Positions 1 through 5,507 of a DNA stretch of 5,507 nucleotides are shown piece by piece; within the stretch, counting starts at the first letter, position 1; each line of letters starts with the position of its first letter. The stretch comes from an uncultured Eubacteriales bacterium. GTDB lineage: Bacteria > Bacillota > Clostridia > Oscillospirales > QAKW01. The DNA is taken from the NCBI GenBank assembly GCA_934378025.1, contig CAKRPM010000096.1:1-5507 (forward strand), written 5' to 3'. The notes under the pieces were generated by a model. It was not told the origin of the DNA and searched no databases. It saw only the letters and a list, made by a program, of their open reading frames with translations. The position numbers and the translations under genes are program-made.

Positions 1-567
1 GTTGTCGGCGGCGGCAACTATTGGCGCGGCAGAAGCAATCAGTACATGGATCGCACGCGGGCAGATCATATCGGCATGCTGGCGACCACGATGAATGCGC
101 TGACCATCCATGACGCTTTTGCGCAACTCGGTGTGGAGAGTCGGGTGCAGACGGCAATCGAAATGCGTCAAATTGCCGAACCCTATATCCGCAATAAGGC
201 GGTCAGACATTTGGAAAAAGGACGCATTGTTATTTTCGGGTGCGGAACGGGCAATCCGTTCTTTTCAACGGATACGGCAGCGGCGCTTCGCGCAGCGGAG
301 ATTAACGCCGATGTAATTTTGAAAGCCACGAATGTTGACGGTGTTTATACCGAAGATCCGCGCAAAAATCCGCAAGCGCGCCGTTATGATCGGCTGACGT
401 TAAATGAGATGCTCAGTCGTGATTTGCATGTATTGGACGGTGCTGCAACGGCAATTTGTCGGGACAACAATATTCCGATTTATGTTTTTGATATGACAGA
501 TCCCGAAAATATTGTTCGCGCCGTAAAGGGCAAAAATATCGGTACATTAGTAGCAAAGGAGTTTTAA
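1..567 (+). CDS. pyrH: UMP kinase (uridylate kinase), 5' end outside the window
   Basis: PyrH phosphorylates UMP to UDP with ATP in the cytoplasm, the step after de novo UMP synthesis; the bacterial enzyme belongs to the amino acid kinase family and is typically a hexamer regulated by GTP and UTP. The reading frame is open from base 1 and gives 188 residues before TAA at 565-567. Bacterial PyrH is about 235-245 residues, so roughly 50 N-terminal residues, including the first phosphate-binding lysine region, are missing. Visible motifs, numbered from the window edge: [10 protein letters not shown] at 1-10, [14 protein letters not shown] at 16-29, [12 protein letters not shown] near 53-64, [18 protein letters not shown] near 83-99 (nucleotide and UMP pocket), [13 protein letters not shown] near 108-120, and the C-terminal DNNIPIYVF segment. 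The ATG at 46 is an internal methionine, not the start, because conserved sequence continues upstream of it. frr follows after two bases. Confidence 0.97.
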   Translation, partial: VVGGGNYWRGRSNQYMDRTRADHIGMLATTMNALTIHDAFAQLGVESRVQTAIEMRQIAEPYIRNKAVRHLEKGRIVIFGCGTGNPFFSTDTAAALRAAEINADVILKATNVDGVYTEDPRKNPQARRYDRLTLNEMLSRDLHVLDGAATAICRDNNIPIYVFDMTDPENIVRAVKGKNIGTLVAKEF

Positions 568-569
568 CC

Positions 570-1121
570 ATGGGTAAATACGAAGAATTTGAGAGCAAAA
601 TGCAAAAAACCATCAGTGTGTTGGAGCGCGATCTTGCCGGTCTGCGCGCCGGTCGTGCCAATCCGGCGGTGCTGGATCGAATTACGGTGGAGTACTACGG
701 TACGCCCTCACCGCTCAATCAGGTAGCGGCCATTTCGGTTCCCGAACCCAGAATGTTATCCATTCAGCCTTGGGACGTTTCTTTGGCTAAAGAAATTGAA
801 AAAGCCATTTTGGCTTCCGATATCGGCATCACGCCGACCTCCGACGGAAAAGTAATTCGCTTGCTCTTTCCGCAACCGACGGAGGAACGCCGTAAAGAAC
901 TTGTCAAAGAAGTTAAGAAATACGGCGAGGACGGCAAAGTCGCCATCCGTTCCATTCGTCGCGACGCCATGGAAAAATATAAGAAAATGCAGAAAAATTC
1001 CGAGATTACCGAGGATGATTTAAAAGCAACCGAGGCGGATATTCAAAAACTCACGGATAAATACTGCAAGGATATCGATCAAATTATCGCCGAAAAAGAA
1101 AAAGAAGTTATGGCGGTGTAA
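570..1121 (+). CDS. frr: Ribosome recycling factor
   Basis: RRF works with EF-G (and IF3) to split post-termination ribosomes so that they can start again; it is cytosolic and essential in most bacteria. The 183-residue product matches the usual ~185. The layout is the normal two-domain one: a helical domain I from residues 1-29 and about 104-183, with the beta-rich domain II between. Visible conserved stretches are [14 protein letters not shown] at 25-38, [12 protein letters not shown] at 40-51, [13 protein letters not shown] at 103-115 and [10 protein letters not shown] at 124-133. R127, R130 and R131 correspond to the E. coli arginines 129, 132 and 133, of which 132 is important for function. 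The C-terminus has the usual charged helix (ITEDDL, then IQKLTDKY). The start is supported by AAAGGAG at 555-561, eight bases before ATG and lying inside the end of pyrH. pyrH-frr adjacency is among the most conserved gene pairs in bacteria. Confidence 0.98.
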   Translation: MGKYEEFESKMQKTISVLERDLAGLRAGRANPAVLDRITVEYYGTPSPLNQVAAISVPEPRMLSIQPWDVSLAKEIEKAILASDIGITPTSDGKVIRLLFPQPTEERRKELVKEVKKYGEDGKVAIRSIRRDAMEKYKKMQKNSEITEDDLKATEADIQKLTDKYCKDIDQIIAEKEKEVMAV

Positions 1122-1127
1122 TCCGAC

Positions 1128-1871
1128 ATGTCTTGGTTTGCGCGTAAAAAACACAAACAGCTTTTTGATCCGCAGAAAATGCCGCAGCATGTCGGCATTA
1201 TCATGGATGGAAACGGCCGTTGGGCCAAAAAACGCGGGCTTCCGCGGACGGCGGGGCATGCCGTCGGTTTAAAAGCGTTTAAAAAAATCGCCTTTTATGC
1301 CAAAGATATCGGCATTGAACAGATTACCTTTTACGCTTTTTCCACGGAAAATTGGAAACGTCCGAAAAATGAGATTGATCAAATCATGAAACTTTTGGAT
1401 CAATATGTCGATGAGGCACTGGATGAATTTGAACAGCGCAAAGTACGGGTTCGTTTTCTCGGCGATATTTCTCCGCTGCCGCCTCAAATGGTGGAAAAAA
1501 TGCGCCGTCTGGAACAATTGACAGAGCATTATTCCCCTTGGACACTCAATATTGCGTTAAATTACGGCGGCAGAGACGAGATTGTTAAATCCGTACAAAA
1601 AATTGCGCAAAAAGTTTCGGACGGTACGCTTTCCATTGATAAAATTACGCAGGATACCGTGGCGGAGAATTTATACTTTCCGGATTTGTCCGAATGTGAT
1701 TTGATCATTCGCCCAAGCGGGGAGTACAGGCTGTCCAATTTCTTGCTTTGGCAAAGCGCGTACAGCGAGTTTTGGTTCGATGAAATTTTATGGCCTGATT
1801 TTAAACCGCATCATCTTGATAAAGCCATTGCAGATTTTCAAAAGAGAAAAAGGAGATTCGGAGCGATATGA
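1128..1871 (+). CDS. uppS: Undecaprenyl diphosphate synthase (cis-prenyltransferase)
   Basis: UppS condenses isopentenyl diphosphate units in cis onto farnesyl diphosphate to give C55 undecaprenyl diphosphate, precursor of the lipid carrier for peptidoglycan and other wall polymers; it acts at the inner face of the membrane. The product has 247 residues (E. coli 253). The signature HVGIIMDGNGRWAKKRG is at 21-37, with catalytic D27 plus N29, R31 and W32. Others are H44, STENWKRP at 72-79, LNIALNYGGRDE at 140-151, and the C-terminal IRPSGEYRLSNF at 194-205 with R195, E199, R201 and S203. E214 fits the metal-linked glutamate. A basic lead of 17 residues precedes Met18, as in many Firmicutes, so ATG at 1128 is preferred to ATG at 1179. 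Only a weak SD-like GGCGGTG (1112-1118) lies upstream, so translation probably depends partly on coupling to frr. P196 replaces the usual threonine (RTGGE or RTSGE). The stop overlaps the cdsA start. Confidence 0.97.
   Translation: MSWFARKKHKQLFDPQKMPQHVGIIMDGNGRWAKKRGLPRTAGHAVGLKAFKKIAFYAKDIGIEQITFYAFSTENWKRPKNEIDQIMKLLDQYVDEALDEFEQRKVRVRFLGDISPLPPQMVEKMRRLEQLTEHYSPWTLNIALNYGGRDEIVKSVQKIAQKVSDGTLSIDKITQDTVAENLYFPDLSECDLIIRPSGEYRLSNFLLWQSAYSEFWFDEILWPDFKPHHLDKAIADFQKRKRRFGAI
1847..1863 (+). promoter_or_regulatory. Two candidate ribosome binding sites for cdsA
   Basis: An AAAAAGGAG run at 1847-1855 is the best Shine-Dalgarno match but ends 12 bases before the cdsA ATG at 1868, which is long. 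A second, shorter GGAG at 1860-1863 ends only four bases before it. Both lie in the last codons of uppS. Either could serve cdsA, helped by ribosomes ending uppS at the overlapping ATGA. This is inferred from base matching alone. Confidence 0.55.
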
Positions 1872-2722
1872 AACAAAACATCTTAACGAGATTTTATACC
1901 AGCTTAATCATACTGGCGGTATTTCTGCTGATTTTTGCAACCTCATTTCTTTCGCCGGTTTTTGAAATTACAATTTCACTTCTGTCTATGTTTTGTATTT
2001 GGGAAGCCATTCGCGGCACCGGCTATACGGAAAAAAAGGTTTTTATGGTGCCCAGCCTTCTTTTCGGCGGGTTGATTCCGTTGGTTTTTGCCTTTAAACC
2101 TTATATTTTCCCTAACAGAAGCGCTTGGTACGGTGTTATTGTTCTCGGCTTTATCTATTGTATCGTTTCGTTTATTCTCATGATGTTTAACATGAAGACG
2201 TTGAAATTCAACAATACCACGGCGATCATGTTTATGTCATTGCTTATTTCCGCGTTTCTATCCAACATAATTTATATTCGCCGTTTACCGACGCATGGCT
2301 TTTTCTATATGGTGCTTGCCATTGTTTGCTGTGCGTGGATTACCGATATCTTTGCCTACCTTGTGGGAATGTTGGTCGGCAAACATCATTTTGCACCGGA
2401 TGTCAGCCCCAAAAAGACGATCGAGGGCTCGCTGGGCGGCGCACTGTTTTGTATCGCTTTTTTTGCGCTGTTCTGCTTCCTTTATCAAACGGTGAAGGGT
2501 GTCAGCGTTCATTGGGGACTGGCGGTACTGTATGCCTTTATTTGTACGCTGGTCGGCCAATTGGGCGACTTGTCCTTCTCATTGATCAAGCGTTCCTACG
2601 GCATTAAGGATTTCGGTCATATTCTGCCGGGTCACGGCGGAATTTTGGATCGGTTGGATTCATTGATTTTTATTGCTCCGACATTTTATATGTTGTTGAG
2701 CCTCCATCCTTTATTTGTATGA
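1868..2722 (+). CDS. cdsA: Phosphatidate cytidylyltransferase (CDP-diacylglycerol synthase)
   Basis: CdsA makes CDP-diacylglycerol from phosphatidic acid and CTP, the branch point for phosphatidylglycerol, cardiolipin and phosphatidylserine/ethanolamine; it is an integral membrane enzyme. The 284-residue product is mostly hydrophobic, with likely membrane segments near 11-48, 58-78, 87-107, 117-137, 144-170, 189-206, 216-233 and 264-280. The CDP-alcohol cytidylyltransferase signature is complete at 238-264: it opens with SLIKR, then IKDFGHILPGHGG (246-258), and ends with DRLD. Upstream are WITDIFAYLVG at 157-167, SPKKTIEGSLGG at 180-191 and GQLGDLSFS at 230-238; D234 and D264 are candidate metal or catalytic acids. 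FSLIKR, in place of the ESMFKR of E. coli, fits clostridial homologues as I remember them. ATG overlaps the uppS stop as ATGA (1868-1871), and its own TGA overlaps the dxr start (2719-2722), so the three genes are probably translationally coupled. Placement after uppS is standard. Confidence 0.97.
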   Translation: MKQNILTRFYTSLIILAVFLLIFATSFLSPVFEITISLLSMFCIWEAIRGTGYTEKKVFMVPSLLFGGLIPLVFAFKPYIFPNRSAWYGVIVLGFIYCIVSFILMMFNMKTLKFNNTTAIMFMSLLISAFLSNIIYIRRLPTHGFFYMVLAIVCCAWITDIFAYLVGMLVGKHHFAPDVSPKKTIEGSLGGALFCIAFFALFCFLYQTVKGVSVHWGLAVLYAFICTLVGQLGDLSFSLIKRSYGIKDFGHILPGHGGILDRLDSLIFIAPTFYMLLSLHPLFV

Positions 2723-3867
2723 AAAAAAACGTTTCTATACTCGGTAGCACCGGCTCTATCGGTACACAAGCGCTTTCGGTTATCCAACGTCTCGGATATA
2801 CCGTGGGCGCTTTAAGTGCTTATAAAAACATTGATCTTTTGGAAGAGCAGGCTCGTTTGTATCATCCGGGCCTTGTCAGTGTATATTTGCCCGATCAGGC
2901 GGAAAAACTGAAAACGCGCTTGTCCGATACCGACATTAAAGTGGTGTGCGGTCAAGAGGGAAATTGCGCAGTGGCCACCTATCCGCAGGCAGACATTGTC
3001 CTCACCTCGATGGTCGGCATGATCGGTCTGTTGCCGACCGTTTCGGCCATTAATGCCGGCAAAGACATTGCACTTGCCAATAAAGAAACATTGGTGTGCG
3101 CCGGAAAATTGATTACAACGCTCGCCCGTGAAAAGGGTGTGAAAATTTATCCGGTTGACAGCGAACACAGCGCGATCTTTCAGTGCTTGCAGGGCAATAC
3201 GGAAAATCCGATTAAATATATTTGGCTGACAGCTTCCGGCGGACCGTTTCGCGGTTTTTCCGCCCAACAGCTGCAATCCGTTACCAAGGCGCAAGCGCTT
3301 TGTCATCCGAATTGGTCGATGGGCGCCAAAATTACCATAGACAGTGCCACCATGATGAACAAGGGACTGGAGGTAATTGAGGCGAGATGGTTGTTTAACG
3401 TTCCGGTAGAGCAAATCCGTGTTGCGGTGCATCCGCAAAGCATTGTACATTCTATGGTTCAGTTTGAGGATAATGCCATTATCGCGCAGCTCGGCGTGCC
3501 CAGCATGGAAATACCCATTCAATATGCACTGACATATCCGAAACGCCTCAAAACGCCCGAAACGTTGCAGCTGGATCCTTTCGCCCGTGATTTGACATTT
3601 GAGAAACCGGATCCGGAAGTCTTTAAATGCCTTCACATTTGTCAAAAGGCCCTGCAAAAAGACGGACTGTATCCCTGTGCGGTTAACGGCGCCAACGAGG
3701 CGGCGGTCGCACTGTTTTTGGAAGAAAAAATACCGTTTTATCAAATCGGCGAGCTGGTGGAAAAATGTTTTTATGAATTTAACGGCAACCGTGATCCATA
3801 TACTTTAGAGGATGTGCTTGATACGGATGCGTGGGCAAGAGAATTTGTAAATAAAAATGTGAAGTAA
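2719..3867 (+). CDS. dxr: 1-deoxy-D-xylulose 5-phosphate reductoisomerase
   Basis: Dxr (IspC) rearranges and reduces DXP to 2-C-methyl-D-erythritol 4-phosphate with NADPH and a divalent metal, the first committed step of the MEP pathway and the fosmidomycin target; it is cytosolic. The product has 382 residues (B. subtilis about 383, E. coli 398). NADPH binding: ILGSTGSIG at 7-15 and ALANKETLV at 118-126 with K122. Metal and substrate site: VDSEHSAIF at 146-154 with D147, S148 and E149; ASGGPFRG at 172-179 with S173; HPNWSMG at 196-202, where W199 and M201 sit in the active-site flap; then DSATMMNKGLE at 208-218 with S209, N214, K215 and E218. These match E. coli D150, S151, E152, S186, H209, W212, M214, S222, N227, K228 and E231, so all key residues are present. 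The C-terminal helical domain is complete. ATG overlaps the cdsA stop; no Shine-Dalgarno is visible. Confidence 0.98.
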   Translation: MKKNVSILGSTGSIGTQALSVIQRLGYTVGALSAYKNIDLLEEQARLYHPGLVSVYLPDQAEKLKTRLSDTDIKVVCGQEGNCAVATYPQADIVLTSMVGMIGLLPTVSAINAGKDIALANKETLVCAGKLITTLAREKGVKIYPVDSEHSAIFQCLQGNTENPIKYIWLTASGGPFRGFSAQQLQSVTKAQALCHPNWSMGAKITIDSATMMNKGLEVIEARWLFNVPVEQIRVAVHPQSIVHSMVQFEDNAIIAQLGVPSMEIPIQYALTYPKRLKTPETLQLDPFARDLTFEKPDPEVFKCLHICQKALQKDGLYPCAVNGANEAAVALFLEEKIPFYQIGELVEKCFYEFNGNRDPYTLEDVLDTDAWAREFVNKNVK

Positions 3868-3876
3868 GGAGAAAGT

Positions 3877-4926
3877 ATGCAGACTGTACTGAAAATCGTC
3901 ATTACGATCCTGTTGTTCGGCGTATTGATTTTAATTCATGAGTTGGGGCATTTTTTGGTGGCGCTTTGGTCTAAGGTAAAGATCAATGAATTTGCCATCG
4001 GTATGGGACCTGCCATTTTGAAAAAAGAGCACAAAGGCATTTTATATTCACTGCGTGCATTCCCGATCGGCGGTTACGTCCAGATGGACGGTGAAGACGG
4101 CGAGGGAGAAGATGAAAACTCCTTTAATAAAAAGCCGAAATGGAAACGCTTTTTCATTTTAATTGCCGGTGTATTTAATAATATCATTTTTGGTTTTTTG
4201 CTCATTTGTCTGATCTACGGAACGGCCAAAGACTATCGCCTGTATCCGACAACCATTATTGCCGAATTCGATAAAAACGCTGTTTCTTCCGAATCCGGAC
4301 TTAAAGAAAAAGACCAAATTTATTCAATCAACGGATATCGGATTTATACCTACACCGATTTAAGCTATGCCTGCACCAAAGACGGTACAAAGCCGATGAA
4401 CATGGTGGTCATCCGCAACGGACAAAAAACAAATGTCGAAAACGTCAGCATGCCGGTTGAAAAGAGCGATTATGCGGGAGAATATTACCAATTGGATTTT
4501 ACCGTATACGGCACGGAGAAAACGGTATTCAGCACCATCGGCTATTCCTTTAAAAGCACCATATCGCTTTCACGATCCATTTACTCTTTTATCGGCTCAT
4601 TGTTTACGGGCAGCGCTAATTTAAATAATGTCAGCGGCCCGATCGGCATTACCCAGGTGATCGGCGAGGAGGTGGCCACCGAAAAGGGAATTGATTTTCA
4701 ATCGCTCTTTTTGATGATGGCGATGATTTCGATTAACCTCGGGATTGTAAATTTGTTGCCGTTCCCGGCGTTGGATGGCGGAAGAATTGTCATCTTGCTG
4801 TATGAGGCGATTTTTAAAAGAAAACTCAGCCCCAAAGTGGAGGCGGCCATCAATGCAGGCGGTTTCGCTTTGCTAATGATTTTGATGGTCTTAATTACCG
4901 TAAAAGATATTGTTCATTTGTTTTGA
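3877..4926 (+). CDS. rseP: Site-2 protease family intramembrane zinc metalloprotease
   Basis: This is an M50B (RseP/RasP) protease, which cuts single-pass membrane proteins within the membrane, usually anti-sigma factors and leftover signal peptides. Of 349 residues, the first membrane helix (about 5-25) carries the zinc motif HELGH at 21-25. A reentrant loop follows (FAIGMGP at 39-45, FPIGGYVQMDGED at 62-74) with a very acidic stretch to residue 80, then helix 2 at about 92-114. One PDZ domain spans about 122-195 (GLKEKDQIYSINGYRI at 141-156). VSGPIGI at 252-258 leads into helix 3, which holds NLLPFPALDGG at 292-302 with D300 as third zinc ligand; helix 4 is about 327-345. With one PDZ domain it resembles Gram-positive RasP more than E. 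coli RseP (two PDZ, about 450 residues). AAGGAG at 3866-3871 lies five bases before ATG. No sigma or anti-sigma gene is in view, so the substrate is unknown. Confidence 0.95.
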   Translation: MQTVLKIVITILLFGVLILIHELGHFLVALWSKVKINEFAIGMGPAILKKEHKGILYSLRAFPIGGYVQMDGEDGEGEDENSFNKKPKWKRFFILIAGVFNNIIFGFLLICLIYGTAKDYRLYPTTIIAEFDKNAVSSESGLKEKDQIYSINGYRIYTYTDLSYACTKDGTKPMNMVVIRNGQKTNVENVSMPVEKSDYAGEYYQLDFTVYGTEKTVFSTIGYSFKSTISLSRSIYSFIGSLFTGSANLNNVSGPIGITQVIGEEVATEKGIDFQSLFLMMAMISINLGIVNLLPFPALDGGRIVILLYEAIFKRKLSPKVEAAINAGGFALLMILMVLITVKDIVHLF

Positions 4927-4930
4927 GGAA
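4925..4930 (+). promoter_or_regulatory. Ribosome binding site that sets the ispG start
   Basis: GAGGAA overlaps the rseP stop codon (TGA at 4924-4926). It is about six bases from the ATG at 4936 but touches the in-frame ATG at 4930, which is too close to be used from this site. It therefore favours 4936 as the ispG start; the other start would add only Met-Thr. Confidence 0.6.
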
Positions 4931-4935
4931 TGACT

Positions 4936-5507
4936 ATGCGCAGAGAAATTCAAATCGGAAACATCAAAATCGGCGGATCCAATCGTATTGCGATTCAATC
5001 AATGCTTTCCACACCGTCTGAAAATACGGCGGCTTGCGTTGCACAGGCAAAAGCGCTTGAAGCGGCGGGATGTGACATACTGCGTATTGCCGTGCCGAAT
5101 GAGACTTCTGTGAAAACGCTGTCGGCATTGAAAGAAAACGTTCAAATACCGATCGTGGCGGATATCCATTTCGATTATAAGCTGGCGCTTGCCGCAGCGG
5201 AGGCGGGGGCGGATAAAATTCGCATCAATCCCGGTAACATCGGCTCGCAGGAAAAGGTGCGCCAGGTGGTGAATGCCTGCAAAGCAAGAAATATACCCAT
5301 CAGAATCGGCGTCAACAGCGGTTCGCTTGAAAAAGAAATTCTGGAAAAATACGGTGCGCCGACCGCTCCGGCTCTGGTGGAAAGTGCGCTGGGGCATGTG
5401 GCGCTGCTGGAACGTTTTGATTTTGAGGATATCGTTATTTCCATTAAGTCCTCCAATGTAAAGACCATGATCGACGCATTTCGTTTGATTTCTCAAAAGT
5501 GCGATTA
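4936..5507 (+). CDS. ispG: 4-hydroxy-3-methylbut-2-en-1-yl diphosphate synthase, 3' end outside the window
   Basis: IspG (GcpE) converts 2-C-methyl-D-erythritol 2,4-cyclodiphosphate to HMBPP, the next-to-last step of the MEP pathway, using a [4Fe-4S] cluster and ferredoxin or flavodoxin as electron donor. The frame is open to the window edge: 190 residues plus two bases of the next codon, of about 350 expected. What is present is most of the N-terminal TIM-barrel domain: IAIQSM at 18-23, AAGCDILRIAVP at 43-54, VADIHFDYKLALAA at 74-87, KIRINPGNIGS at 94-104, IRIGVNSGSLEKE at 122-134, EKYGAPTAPALVESALGH at 137-154 and IVISIKSSNV at 166-175. The cluster-binding cysteines are in the missing C-terminal domain, so an intact enzyme cannot be confirmed here. 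The gene begins nine bases after rseP and so joins the dxr operon; both serve the pathway that feeds uppS. The window ends in the DYPLHLGVTEAG region of the family. Confidence 0.96.
   Translation, partial: MRREIQIGNIKIGGSNRIAIQSMLSTPSENTAACVAQAKALEAAGCDILRIAVPNETSVKTLSALKENVQIPIVADIHFDYKLALAAAEAGADKIRINPGNIGSQEKVRQVVNACKARNIPIRIGVNSGSLEKEILEKYGAPTAPALVESALGHVALLERFDFEDIVISIKSSNVKTMIDAFRLISQKCD

Noticed and set aside
1179..1181. Internal ATG (Met18) as the uppS start
   Set aside because: It would begin right at the conserved MPQHVGIIMDGNGRW block, but no SD precedes it and a basic N-terminal lead is common in Firmicutes UppS.
1269..1529. Antisense open frame within uppS
   Set aside because: Opposite conserved UppS sequence (STENW region), with no domain and no initiation signals.
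1518..1546. TTGACA at 1518-1523 as a promoter inside uppS
   Set aside because: At 17 bases spacing the -10 position reads GACACT, only three of six matches to TATAAT; the sequence also encodes conserved UppS.
3592..3627. TTGACA at 3592-3597 as an internal promoter for rseP/ispG
   Set aside because: No -10 match at 16-18 bases; the nearest AT-rich hexamer is about 24 bases away.
2812..3744. Long antisense open frame (310 codons) on the - strand within dxr
   Set aside because: It lies wholly inside a dxr with every catalytic residue intact. Its translation shows no recognisable domain, and nothing indicates an SD or promoter. It looks like a codon-usage shadow.
4930..4935. ATG at 4930 as the ispG start
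   Set aside because: It is in frame but abuts the GAGG Shine-Dalgarno; the ATG at 4936 has normal spacing. The difference is two residues and not certain.
4999..5496. Antisense open frames of 165 and 97 codons opposite the right-hand end
   Set aside because: The + strand here encodes canonical IspG motifs through to the edge; the antisense products are arginine/histidine-rich or low-complexity with no family resemblance.
1..5507. A hidden undescribed system, RNA gene, riboswitch or mobile element
   Set aside because: Nearly every base is accounted for by seven well-known genes with intact motifs. No intergenic space exceeds 9 bases, and no repeats or foreign-looking segments were seen.

Overview
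This window is a dense run of seven housekeeping genes, all on the + strand, from a bacterium that is most likely a Firmicute of the class Clostridia. The order is pyrH (3' part) - frr - uppS - cdsA - dxr - rseP - ispG (5' part). The placement rests on two points. The order pyrH-frr-uppS-cdsA-dxr-rseP is a familiar Firmicutes arrangement, and ispG directly after rseP is, from memory, typical of Clostridia, whereas Bacillus subtilis has proS there. Individual proteins also look clostridial (single-PDZ RseP, FSLIKR in CdsA, MDRTRADH in PyrH). Base composition looks moderate by eye and similar across the genes, with no sign of recent transfer. Genus cannot be set from this stretch.

Layout: pyrH enters from the left edge without its first ~50 codons and stops at 567. 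frr (570-1121) follows after 2 bases and uppS (1128-1871) after 6. uppS/cdsA and cdsA/dxr overlap by four bases each (ATGA at 1868-1871 and 2719-2722). rseP (3877-4926) starts 9 bases after dxr (2719-3867). ispG starts at 4936, 9 bases after rseP, and runs off the right edge. No gap exceeds 9 bases, and I found no credible promoter, terminator, RNA gene, repeat, mobile element or CRISPR array. The genes therefore probably form one transcript, or part of one, whose promoter and end lie outside.

Functionally, dxr and ispG are an early and a late step of the MEP isoprenoid pathway. uppS uses the resulting C5 units to make undecaprenyl diphosphate, the lipid carrier for peptidoglycan. cdsA makes CDP-diacylglycerol for phospholipids, and rseP is an intramembrane protease often tied to envelope stress signalling. 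pyrH supplies UDP, and so UTP, CTP and UDP-sugars; frr recycles ribosomes. The block joins nucleotide supply and translation to envelope building.

I looked for an undescribed system and did not find one. What merits a second look is modest: translational coupling at the overlaps, a dxr start with no Shine-Dalgarno sequence and a CCTCC just upstream, variant motifs in UppS and IspG, and a slippery-type heptamer in cdsA.
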